DNA of 64,000 bases from Utricularia gibba (Eukaryota > Streptophyta > Magnoliopsida > Lamiales > Lentibulariaceae). Location of the stretch: contig NEEC01000014.1 of assembly GCA_002189035.1 (NCBI GenBank), forward strand, positions 994,501-1,058,500. Reading direction: 5' to 3'. The position numbers and the translations under genes were made by a program. Below, piece after piece: positions 28,269 through 38,567 of the stretch. Under the pieces are notes generated by a model. It was given only the letters and a program-made list of their open reading frames with translations. It ran no database searches and had not been told where the DNA came from. Every line of letters starts with the position of its first letter. Positions within the stretch are counted from its first letter, which is position 1.

Positions 28269-28320
<52 letters not shown>
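27980..28320 (-). other. Nuclear insertion of plastid 16S rDNA (NUPT fragment)
   Basis: About 340 bp reads as the antisense of the 3' half of chloroplast 16S rRNA. It includes the conserved ACGTCATCCTCACCTTCCTC, CGTTGCGGGACTTAACCC, GACGACAGCCATGCACCACC and GGGCCCCCGTCAATTCCT segments. It stops abruptly at 28320, where AT-rich nuclear DNA resumes. A few substitutions relative to the plastid gene are visible (AAATTCAACG for AAACTCAACG, TCAATCCC for TCAAGCCC, TTCACTTTG for TTCGCTTTG), so it is not plastid contamination. It cannot be a functional rRNA gene. Confidence 0.93.
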
Positions 28321-28885
28321 AATAATAATATTCGTGAAAAACACAATGATTTGTCATTTTGCTAATCATACAGCAAAATTATTTTAAAAAAAGATACTTG
28401 AATAAAAAATTAATCAATTTTCTAATTCTAATAAAATTATCTCTAATAATATTTCTTTTTTTCAATTCCCTTCCTCCATTTTTGATTTCTCGAAATTTGA
28501 GGATAATAACTTCATCGCTCTCTTCGGACATTTCGCTTATTATTTACTTGTCTTTTTTCTATTGAGTGAATTATTTTCTCTTTTTATCTAATACATAAAA
28601 GAACAAAAAAATGTATATATGATTTTCATATTATTATAAATTATTTTTCATTATTTATTACAAATTACAAGACCGGGTGAAAGGTAGCATGCTATTGATT
28701 GTGTAGTAGCAATATGCATCAAATAAACAGACATATTCATTTTTAATAACGTACATTATTTTGTCTAAAATTCTCACCAACACAAAAAACAACGGCCATT
28801 TATGACTTGGGCTCCAGTCCCTCTTCGTGTTGAATATTTCCCTTCCAAATCCTCCCCTTAGCAGTCTCCTGCCTGCAGCTGAACC
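28321..28885. other. Upstream region of CRK copy 3
   Basis: AT-rich, with no gene. At 28667 it has ACAAGACCGGGTGAAAGGTA, which is shared with the upstream region of CRK copy 5 (32700) and so marks a common promoter segment. Confidence 0.5.
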
Positions 28886-30079
28886 ATGGAGCTTCTTAAG
28901 GGATGCCACCTTTTCGTTTACTCATTCCTTTTCACAAAACTCCACGTTCATGTCTTTGTGGAAGCTCAGGATTTGCACGCTGTTTGCTCAGGGGCAACCT
29001 ATCCAGCTAACAGCGCGTACGACAGGAATCTTCAGTCTCTTCTCGGGTCTCTCCCTTCCGATTTGGGAGACTACGGTTTCTACAATTCCTCCGTCGGTGA
29101 AGCCCCGGATCGCGTGAACCTCGCAGCACTTTGCCGTGTCGACGTGCTGCCGGAAGCGTGCCGGAGTTGCCTGACTACTGCAACCCGAGAAATTGGTCTT
29201 GGCTGTCCCATGAGCAGGGGGGTGAACCTGTACCAAAACTTGTGTACCCTTCGCTTTTCGGACCATTCGCTTTTCGGAATTTATGATAATTATACAACAG
29301 GCTGGACTTTCCGGGACCTGGAGAATGTCACGAGCGTCCAACAGTTCAACGATGATCTTAACCAGCTGATCAGTGGTCTCCGTAACCATGCTGCTGAAGG
29401 AGGGCCGCTGATTAAGGCCGCAGCGGGCAATATGACCAGACCCGACTTTTCCATCATCTACTCCTTGGTGCAGTGCACACCAGGCATCTCGACTGAGGAC
29501 TGTAGATTTTGTCTAGAATGGGCGACCAGGCAGATTCAACCGTGTTGTAGTGGCCGCACTGGGGTGAGAATGCATTACCCCAACTGTGTGGTCATCTATA
29601 GCACCAGATCATTTTATAATTTGACGAGGATTCTAGAAGTTGAAGCCATAGCGACGGGAAGCCACCCACAAGCACCTCCCTCACCTGCACCATTGGCTCC
29701 GCCACCATCTCCGCCGCGAGGTCCTTTATCCATTAAATGCAATCCTGTTGCAGAGAAGGTGCGCTTACCTGCTGTTTGATTTGCATGCACAGGTAGGTCG
29801 ACCACAATTATCATACTCGTGGTGGTTGTTGGGGTGGTTGCTTGTAGCCTACTGGTGGGAGTTGCGGTTATCATCATCCTCAAAAGAAGGACCGACGAGA
29901 GACCGACGAGCCCAAGTAAATACTCTCTTTCTCCTTTGCAAAGCAGAGTTCCCGATGAAGCATTGTCGGATTTTTTTTATTTTTTATTTTTCCTCACAGG
30001 GCATGGACCAAAGGATTATGAGATTAGTGGCACAGGTGATGTACCCTCAACACCAGCCAGCAGAGGAGCTGGCAGATAA
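28886..30079 (+). CDS. CRK-derived receptor without a kinase domain, copy 3
   Basis: Exon 1 encodes signal peptide MELLKGCHLFVYSFLF, two complete DUF26 domains ([13 protein letters not shown] and CTPGISTEDCRFC) and a Pro-rich linker. Exon 2 (about 29792-29913) encodes the membrane span ([20 protein letters not shown]) and KRR stop-transfer sequence. The third exon begins at about 30000 like the juxtamembrane exon of the other copies (GCATGGACCAAAGGATTATG), then diverges and ends RGAGR at 30079. No kinase sequence follows. The predicted product is a membrane-tethered double-DUF26 protein with a short tail. It could be a truncated pseudogene, a decoy, or a co-receptor; the extracellular part has no frame break. 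Confidence 0.75.
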
Positions 30080-30554
30080 GTTCACGTTCAGCAGGCTCCC
30101 CTGTTCGATGTGAAGATAATGGACCTGTGTGTTTGTATATGTAAAATAGACAAACAAGGTTTAGTCAGGTAAACCCATTTTGGAATCTCGTGGGCTATCA
30201 CTCCCAAACAACAGAAATTCACTATAAAGTCAGCACTTCAATACAGCAAATCCATGTTCTATGTACTAAATCCTAGCACTCACGCAAACACTCTGCCATT
30301 TGCAGTCTAGCACTCAACAGGTAGCTTGTTGCTTGATCAGACAGAATTTCCGCCCCCTCAACGCTTCTAGCAGACCACCGCATCGTCACCTTTTTATTTC
30401 TCTGCCCCTATTTCCGGGAGTCGTGTCCCTTAACGCAGGACATGGGAATCACCATGAGTTCCATCCGGTGCTCCTGATCCACCACACTTCCAGCCGCGAC
30501 CATTACTGCAATTCGCCCAGGCCAGAAGTGTTGTCATTCTCCTCCAACTAAACC
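30080..30554. other. Unassigned segment between CRK copies 3 and 4
   Basis: No similarity to the CRK genes is visible here, although sequence on both sides is CRK-derived. A CRK-like 3' part was therefore replaced or lost. An 83-codon frame at 30300-30551 is not recognisable. Confidence 0.4.
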
Positions 30555-31667
30555 ACGGGGCTTCTTCAGGGATGCTACCTTTTCGTTTTCTTACTTCTTT
30601 TCTCAAAACTCCACGTTCATGTCTTCATGGAGGCTCAGGATTATTTGCAGGCAGATTGCAGTGGAGTAACTTGTTGAAATTCATGATCTGATAGGTCAGC
30701 CGAGGTAACATGTGAAGACCAAGTACACAAGAAACGTAGATCACAATATAAAATATTAGGCTCAACCAATTACTTGTGATATATAGTTTCTTATATACTA
30801 GATTATTCCAATTTCCAATGTAACATTGTGTATTCTAACACAAACTACACACCAAACAGCTTGTACGAGAGGAATCTTCTGTATCTGGTGTCTCTCCCTT
30901 CCAAATTGGGAGACAATGAATTCTACAATTCCCCCTCGGTGAAGCCCCGGATCGCGTGAACCTGGCAGCACATTGCCGTGTTGACGCAGCCGGAAGCATG
31001 CTGGAGTTGCCTGACTACTGCAATCCGAGAAATTGGTCTGAGCTGTCCGATGAGCAGGGGGGTGATCGTGTACCAAAACTTGTGCACCCTTCGATTCTCA
31101 AACCAATGGCTTTTCGACATTTCTGATAATAGTGCAACAGGCAGCACTTTCTGGGAACAAGACAACGTCACGAGCGTTGAACAGTACAACAGCGCTCTGA
31201 ACTGGTTGATCACTGGCGTACTAGTGCTGGAGATTGTAAGCGGGAGAAAGCGCAGCTCATTCAAATCTTAGGAGAGTGCGGAAGACATGCTCAGCTTCGT
31301 AAGTTTTCTTTGCTGCAAAACCCCAAATCAAACTCCATCCTCTCTAAGCAACTTGTCGTTTTAGACGTGGACAAAGTGGGTGGAGGGGACGGTTGACGGC
31401 GTCATAGATACGATGCTGATGGCGGGGCCATCGCAGGTGGAGAGCATCATGAAATGCATTCACATAGCCTTGCTGTGCGTCCAAGAAAATGCAGACCGGA
31501 GACCAACAATGTCTGAAGTGGTTCTCATGCTTGGCAGCTCCCACGCCGCCATGCCCGATCCTCGGCGCCCTGTTCCTTCCACGCCAAGCACGTCGGGATC
31601 CGGAAGCCAGCAGCAAAATTTCAGCTCCAGGAATGAAGTATCCCACTCAAGCATTGATCCCCGGTAA
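30555..31667 (+). pseudogene. Rearranged CRK pseudogene, copy 4
   Basis: The CRK start codon is ACG (30555) instead of ATG. The signal peptide region is followed by a 169 bp insertion (30672-30840), then the first DUF26 with small deletions (one base near 30931, two bases near 30987). At about 31217 the ectodomain (SALNWLITG) runs straight into kinase subdomain IX/X ([14 protein letters not shown]), so the second DUF26, membrane span and N-lobe are missing. A stop follows SSFKS. The last exon (31380-31667) is well preserved to SSIDPR. Its 3' flank is close to that of copy 5. Confidence 0.9.
30672..30840 (+). mobile_element. 169 bp LTR-like insertion in CRK copy 4
   Basis: Sequence absent from all other CRK copies, beginning TGTTGAAATTC and ending TATTCTAACA. 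It therefore has TG...CA termini with a short TGTT/AACA inverted repeat, as in LTRs. The flanks GTAACT and CAAACT resemble a diverged target duplication. It is possibly a solo LTR of a small retroelement; no internal coding sequence. Confidence 0.5.
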
Positions 31668-31847
31668 CTGGATTCCTCCGGCCATGCCTCTCAGCTACCG
31701 CTACACTCATATTTCATTGATATCCTTGTGTTAATGCACAGATTTTATACAAAGCACAGCCTCTTTTGTACATCATAAATGTTTATATGAGAATCGATCA
31801 AACTGAGCCAATTCTTACATGTTTAGTGCCACGGCCGCTGAAACCTC

Positions 31848-31947
31848 AGATGGATGGGTTCAAACCCAACCCGGATCGGGTCATGGCGTTGACGGAATTC
31901 GGACCCTACGTTGACCCGAGAAAGCGATGGGGTGACCCGTTGCGTCA
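31848..31947 (+). repeat. CRK-flanking element, copy e
   Basis: Starts CAGATGGATGGGTTCAAACC, contains CGGGTCATGGCGTTGACGG and TACGTTGACCCGAG, and ends GGGTGACCCGTTGCGTCA. The similarity to copy f extends upstream (TTCTTACATGTTT) and downstream (ATAAAAAATAATTAATAAAA). Confidence 0.8.
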
Positions 31948-31989
31948 TAAAAAATAATTAATAAAAAAGATATAAAATATTATTATGAA

Positions 31990-32400
31990 ATACAACACCC
32001 TGGTCACAGTTGCCAAGTGGCATCATCCTTGTCCCAAAATTTTGGCTACAAAGCAAATAAAAAACCACTATTATATAATATATATTATTGGCTTTTATAT
32101 TATATTTTGTTTCCCAAAATTTAAGTGGATTAAAAATTAAATTTTAAAATCAGAACTATTTACATTTTTATTTGATTATAATATATATTATTGTATAAGA
32201 GCACAAGGCCAACTTTTGATCATGCGTTTCTGAATATTTTGATTTTATAATGCAAATAAATATTTATAACATAAATAAATTATATTCAACCACCGTGTTA
32301 CTAAATTAAAAACCCTTATGATCCATTTTGTTAGATGGAAGAGAATTGATGAGCTTATTTTTTATTTATGATAAAAAAAAAAATTCCCAACTGTATGCCA
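31990..32400. other. AT-rich spacer between elements e and f
   Basis: AT-rich, no gene. It shares with 27470-27790 fragments such as GGCTTTTATATTAGATTTT and AACTTTTG(A/C)TC, which points to an older duplication of the intergenic DNA. Confidence 0.4.
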
Positions 32401-32432
32401 GTTCTTACATGTTTGGTGCCACTGATAAACAC

Positions 32433-32536
32433 GTCAGATGGACGGGTTCAAACCCGACCCGGATTGGGTCATGGCGTTGACGGGATTCGGAACCTACGTT
32501 GACCCGAGAAAGCGATGGGGTGACCCGTTGCGTCAT
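32433..32536 (+). repeat. CRK-flanking element, copy f
   Basis: Nearly identical to copy e and about 590 bp downstream of it in the same orientation. It lies about 390 bp upstream of CRK copy 5. Confidence 0.8.
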
Positions 32537-32708
32537 AAAAAATAATTAATAAAAACATAGATATAAAATATTATTTTACAGGTTATTATAAATTGATTTT
32601 TTATATATTAAAAGTATATAAATAATGTTTATTCTTAATTTTCGGAATTTATTTGTGTTAAATAAATTAAATAAAAATTCATTTATTTATTAGAAAAATA
32701 CAAGACCG

Positions 32709-32720
32709 GGTCAAAGGTCA
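32709..32720 (-). promoter_or_regulatory. Paired W-box-like sites upstream of CRK copy 5
   Basis: GGTCAAAGGTCA reads on the minus strand as TGACCTTTGACC, giving TTGACC and TGACC cores close together about 200 bp upstream of the ATG. WRKY factors bind TTGAC(C/T), and CRK genes are known WRKY targets. Function here is inferred only. Confidence 0.35.
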
Positions 32721-32921
32721 TGCTTTGTATTCATACGCCTCAAGTAAACATATTCGGCGTTTTATTTTTCCATATTTCTGGCCAGTGCAGCAAACCACCG
32801 CCATTAATGACTTGGAGCTCCTCCGGCGAGTTGAATATGTCATCGTGTCGTTGTCGTATGTAGCCTCCTGTACTTGCCTTCCTTTCCCTTCCTCCTCTTG
32901 TTGATCTGCTGCAACTGACCC

Positions 32922-35392
32922 ATGGAGCTTCTTCAGGGATGCCACGTTTTCGTTTTCTTGTTTCTTTTCACAAGACTCCATCTTCATGTCGTCGTGGAAG
33001 CTCAAGATTTGCAGGCTGTTTGCACCGGGAGAAACTACACAGCGAACAGCGCGTACCAGAGGAATCTTCAGTCTCTTCTCGGCTCTCTCCCTTCCAACCT
33101 GGGAGACTTTGGATTCTACAATTCCTCCCTCGGTGAAGCCCCGGATCGCGTGAACCTGGCAGCACTTTGCCGTTTCGACGTGCTGCCGGAAGCGTGTCGG
33201 AGTTGCCTGACTACTGCAAGCCAAGAACTTGTTCAGAGCTGTCCGATGAGCAGGGAGGCGACCGTGTACCAAAACTTGTGCACCCTTCGCGCTTCAAACC
33301 AATCATTTTTGGGGACTTATGATGCCGGTATATCTGGGTGGAATTTCTGGGAACTCAGCAATGTCACGAGCGTTCAACAGTTCAACGACGGTCTGAACCG
33401 GCTGATCAATGCTCTCCGTAACCGGGCTGTTAATGGAGGGCCCAGAATTAAGGCCGCAGCGGGTAATGCGACCGGACCCGACTTTTACATGATCTACGCC
33501 TTGGTGCAGTGCACACCAGACATCTCGAGGGATGACTGTAGAGTTTGTCTGGAATTTGCGACTACGCAGATAGCACCGTGTTGCAGTGGTAGTACTGGGG
33601 TCAGAGTGTATTACCCCAACTGCATCATCATCTATAGCACCAGATCATTTTACAATTCAACGAGGATTCTAGAAGTTGAAGCCTTGGCGACGGGGATCCA
33701 CCCACAGGCACCTCCCTCACCTCCACCACAAGCACCTCCCCTCTTGGCTCCGTCACCATCTCCGCCGCGAGGTCCATTATCCGGTAAATGCAATCGTGTT
33801 GCAGAAAAGGTGCGCTTACATGCCTTGCTGTTTGATTTGCAGGCACAGGTAGATCGACCACAATTATCATAATCGGCGTCGTTGTTGGGGTGGTTGCTTG
33901 TACCCTGCTGGTTGGAGCTGCGGTTATCATCGTCCTCAAAAGAAGGAAGATAAAGCCCCCAACGGGGGACCGACGAACCCCAGTAAATAATCTCTCTCTC
34001 TTTTCAAAGCATCGAGCTCTAGGGATGAAGCATTGTGCTTATCTTTTCGTCATGGAGCAGAGGATGATGAGACGCCGATTTCCACATCCCTACAGCATGA
34101 GTTTGATGAGATGAGGATAGCAACAGATAATTTCTCAGACGCGAACACGCTTGGAAGAGGAGGATTCGGGGCAGTTTACAAGGTTTTTTTAGCATTGTTT
34201 AATGAAAAATGTCAAAGCACATAGATCGCAAGTAACTTATTTCATGTTTTATACATAGGGAAAGCTAAACAATGGACAAGAAATTGCAGTCAAAAGGCTC
34301 TTCACAGACCCCGCGCAAGGAGATGCGGATTTCAAAAACGAAGTCACGGCCGTCGCTAGACTTCAACATAGAAATCTGGTGAAGCTGTTAGGCTTTGCAA
34401 TGCAAGGACCTGAGAGGCTTTTGATATTCGAGTATTTCAAAAATGGAAGCCTCGAGAAGTTCATCTTCGGTAATATTTCTGTTGAAAGAGCAGATCTCCA
34501 AAACTTTCAGGCGGTTTCTGAACAGGGCTTCCATGCTGACGTGCTTGCAGGTCTAGACAGAGACTCCCTCATCGACTGGGATGGAAGATACAAGATCATC
34601 AAGGGCATCGCCAAGGGTCTACAGTACCTGCACGAGGATTCTCGGCAGCTTGTCATTCACCGTGACCTTAAAGCAGCTAACATTTTGCTAGACGACGACA
34701 TGAACCCCAAGATAGCAGATTTTGGTCTAGCCAGGCTGGTAGATTCCAATGCAACCGAAGGAACCACCTTCAAAATCGTCGGGACACCGTAAGTTTCTGA
34801 TGCAGTTCCTCAACTCCTGATGCATATATATGAGAATCGAATAATGGGGAGGTGGCTTTTGAGTCTCCAGTGGATACATGGCTCCGGAATACAAAGAATA
34901 CGGACAATTCTCGTTTAAAACAGACGTGTATAGCTTCGGCATACTGGTCCTGGAGATTGTAAGTGGGCGAAAGTGCAGCTCATTCGTGGCTAAGGAGAAA
35001 GGGGAAGACATGCCCTGTATCGTAAGTTTTCTTTGCTGTAAGCTCCAAATCAAGCTCCATCCTCTCTAAGAAACTTGTCATTTTAGACGTGGAGAAAGTG
35101 GGCGGAGGGGATGGTTCAAGACATAATAGATCCGAGGTTGGGGGAGACGAGCTCCTCGCACATGGAGGGTACCAAGAAATGCGTTCACATGGCGTTGCTG
35201 TGCGTCCAAGAGCATGCAGAGCGGAGACCAACAATGGCTGAAGTGATCTTCATGCTTGGCAGCTCCAACGTAGCCATGCCCGATCCTTTGTACCCTGCTC
35301 CTTCCACGCCAAGCACGTCGGGATCCGCAACCCAGCCGCAAAATTTCAGCTCCAGGAATGAAATATCACACTCAAGCATGGATCCCCGGTAA
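32922..35392 (+). CDS. Cysteine-rich receptor-like kinase (CRK), copy 5
   Basis: Exon 1 (32922 to about 33770) encodes signal peptide [19 protein letters not shown]26-1 ([13 protein letters not shown]), DUF26-2 ([13 protein letters not shown]) and linker. The membrane-span exon follows (33850-33983), then kinase exons with [47 protein letters not shown] and the end SSMDPR. At the third exon the usual CACAG acceptor is deleted. A new acceptor, GCAGAG|GATGATGAG (exon from 34063), together with a one-base shorter exon 2 end, would keep the frame ([12 protein letters not shown]). The 81-base intron at 34470-34550 has no in-frame stop. The protein is likely functional if the shifted acceptor is used. 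Confidence 0.88.
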
Positions 35393-35699
35393 CTGGAATC
35401 CTTCGGGCATGCCTCTCAGCTACTTCTACACTCATATTTCTTTGATATCCGTGTGTTATTCACAGATTTTATATAAAGAACAGCTTCTTTTGTACATCAT
35501 AAATGTTTATAGTCAAGGAGTGATTCATCATGTGCATTTGAGAATCGACTGGTTAATCGATCATCGAGGTGCAGGATCAAAGTGAAGAGAGTACTAACCA
35601 GTATAATCCTTGGAACAGAGTAGAAAGCCTTCCAAGCTTATATTCTCAAGTCATGGTGACACTGCAACCCGCTGTGTTTTCTCAGCTTGAAGGAAGTGC

Positions 35700-36008
35700 A
35701 TGCTATATCCAACCTTGAAGGCTGGTTTAGGATCATTGATGGAGAAAGCAGCTGAGAGACCCACGGTGGCTTCTGTTGTTCTCATGCTTGGAAGCTCATC
35801 CAACACCCTGACTGTTGATCTCAGGCCTGTGGAGGTTGAAAATGAACCAGCTCTAGGTAATGGTGACGCTACAAATTGGATATCTATCTGTGATTCGGAT
35901 CCTCAACATAAGGTGGAAACAGAGGTTAGGATCAATCACATTTCACAACCATGTTACAGGAGGGAACAAGAAGAAGAAACACAGCATGCCACATCGAGCT
36001 CAAACTGA
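35700..36008 (+). pseudogene. C-terminal kinase tail relic of another receptor-like kinase
   Basis: AERPTVASVVLMLGSSSNTL matches the end of CRK/SD1-type kinase domains (RPTM.EVV.ML pattern). It is followed by about 70 residues of tail ending HATSSSN. Upstream frames are closed by stops, and no other kinase exon is found before it. It is distinct in sequence from the five copies here, so it is probably left from an older paralog. Confidence 0.65.
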
Positions 36009-36090
36009 CAAACAATCTTGAAAACCTAGTAAAGAGAAGGAACTCAAACAACATCAGCAACACAAGTGGGAAATCAAATGCAGCACTCAG

Positions 36091-38158
36091 CTAGCTCCTG
36101 AACCCGAAGGCAGACCACTTCTTTGGTGCCTCCTTCTTGGTCCTTTTAGAATTCGGGTCGATTAGGTTTTCCAGAGACTTGGCTTTCTTGTTCCAAGACC
36201 TACCTGATTCTTTCAATAGCTCCACCAGTCTTTTTTTCTCATCATCGAAATCAGGATTTGCAGTCCCTAGTTTCTCCTCCCGCAGCTTAAGTATGTACTC
36301 CAATATCTCTATAGCATCATCAATCCTGCTCAAATCTCAAATAAAAAATTTGTCAAGATTAAGCTAATGAGTTCCAAACACTCTCAAGACAGTAAACTGA
36401 CTGAACGTCAAGGCCTTTTATGTTTTGAGCATCAGAGGAGGAATATTAAATGGTGCGTCAATACCTTCCCATAGCATCATAGGTTGCAGCAAGATTGCTG
36501 TACACACCAAGAGTATCCTGATGACAAGGTCCGCTTTCTCGCTCCAGAATTTCTCGAGCTTCCTCAAATAACTCAACAGCTTCATCTATCTTGAACAGCT
36601 GCACACAAGCCAGCCCCATTTGGTTCAACACAACTCCGAAAAAAGCTGACTTCCTCTCACCCCCAGATCTAAGTTTCCCAATGGCAGATTCAAAGGCGCT
36701 CCTTGATTCTTCGTATCGGCCAACCATGTAATACATCACTCCAAGACGTGCTTCAATTCCAGCAACCGTACTTTGCTGACCAGGTTTATCTTCCAAGAGT
36801 CCCATGGCCTTTTGCAAGAGCTTCAAAGCTTCATCTGGCTCATTAAATAGTTCATAAATTGCAGAAATTTCAGCCATTCCACTGGCAATCTCTTCTGCTG
36901 TGGTTCCTGGCACAGGTTTAGCATATATCCTGAGGGCATTCTCACAGTAAGACCGAGACTCCCTCAATTTTCCTGTCTTGTAGTATAAATCAGCGAGTCG
37001 CACATAAACTGATGCCACGGCAGGATGGCTGTCACCCTTGGAAGATTTGAGTACCGTCAGCGCTTTCTGGTAGGAGAAAACAGCCTCATCGAATCTGGTA
37101 AGAGAAGAATATATGTTGCCAATGCTCACATCAATCGCAGCAACCTCATTTTCTTGTCCATTAGCAATCATGGCCATGCTAGCAAGCACTAGGTGCTCCA
37201 ATGCTGATTCATAATCACCTTTAGCTTCACATATCAGAGCCATCAATCTCCGGTCAGCTGCTTCTTCCAGAGACGCCGGAGGACTATGAATACGGTGGAT
37301 TTCAAGAGTTCTCTTACACAAACTCTCAGCCTCATCAAACTGCATAGCTTGAACATGTGCCTCAGATAGATATCTGCATTTTTTTTTAGTGTCAAAACTG
37401 ATACCAGCGGCCATTATGGACAAGCAATTCGAAAGCTTCATCTTCAACCCAGAAACTAGAATCAAAAGAGGAACTTGAAGGTGAAAGTCTTACCTGCAAG
37501 TCTCTGCAACCCTAGGATCATTGCTGCCCAAAGCATCCATCTGTATCTTCAATCCTTCTTTGTAGCAAGTGATTGAACGATCCAACTGGCCAAGCATCGA
37601 ATGCGTGTCTCCCAATTGCATGTACCCAGAGAACATCGCTAAGGCATGATCAGGACCCCTCGCCACCTCCGGAACCCCAATCGCCCTTTCAAGAACAGGA
37701 ACAGCCTCCTCGAATTTGCCCAAGCTGCAATAGATCGCCGCCACAACGTGCAAGCTCATCGCCAAGTCCAAGTTTGGTTCCCCATCGACGGCGCACTTCT
37801 CGAAACTTCTAGAAGCCCGCAAAGCATAGTCCAAAGCCTTATTCGGCCCCTCGCCACCGGCAATCGTATCTCGAGCCAATTTCAGCAAGAAAGGACCCAG
37901 ATCGGGGTTCTCCAGTGAGGATTCGTTTATCAGCGCTTTCTCCGGCGTCGATTTTTTCTTCGAAAAACTGCGATCTGGGGAACGCTTGGCCCGTGAAGAG
38001 GACGGCGAAGGGGAAGGCGGTCGTCTTGCCGCTGGGGAGTTGGATCTGGGCTCCGACCTACTATCGGGTCGGGAGGGAGCCTGAAGCGTCCCATCAGACA
38101 CCGTAATACGCAAAGGCGGTGCGTCTGGAGGCGTTTTGACGGAAACTAAGCCAGGCAT
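36091..38158 (-). CDS. KLCR: Kinesin light chain-related TPR protein (KLCR/CMU type)
   Basis: Three exons: 37494-38158, 36465-37373 and 36091-36325, about 602 aa. It starts MPGLVSVKTPPDAPPLRI, as the Arabidopsis KLCR/CMU proteins do. A basic Ser/Pro-rich N-terminus is followed by many TPR units (for example AAIYCSLGKFEEAVPVLERA, GDTHSMLGQLDRSI, ADLYYKTGKLRESRSYCENA and NLAATYDAMGRIDDAIEIL). The C-terminus ends KKWSAFGFRS. KLCR/CMU proteins bind cortical microtubules and IQD proteins, and they help to hold microtubules in place under cellulose synthase tracks. No frame break. The reading frame would extend upstream of the ATG, but MPGL is the conserved start. Confidence 0.93.
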
Positions 38159-38567
38159 TGCTTCCAAGAAGAAGAATTGAAGAAGAGAGAGAGAGATTAC
38201 TCCCGGGTAAAGAGAAGACTATGTGTGTACAATAAAAGACACAGACGTCTTCAACGACGGCAGTTGAGCCTCCGATGAGAAGAGAAAAAGTAGGTGCATG
38301 ACCGCCGCAGACACAGATGTGAATGGCGTAACCGAACTCACCGGAAATGATTGCCAGCGATGGAAGATTCTAACAAAAAGTAAAAACATTTTCTTTTTTT
38401 TGTAACCTGTTACATACATGATGAACGAAATTTGGGCCTGTGACTATGCAATGGGCCCGTATATTTCGATGGCCCATATAAAATGAGGCCCAATTGTTGA
38501 CTCGACCAATTTCCGCCGGAACCCCAAACGCTCGTGGGGAGGGGATACAGAGATCAGACAACCAGAA

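Noticed and set aside
27980-28320. Functional rRNA gene or plastid contamination
   Set aside because: It is only a fragment, carries substitutions, and is flanked directly by CRK-cluster nuclear DNA.
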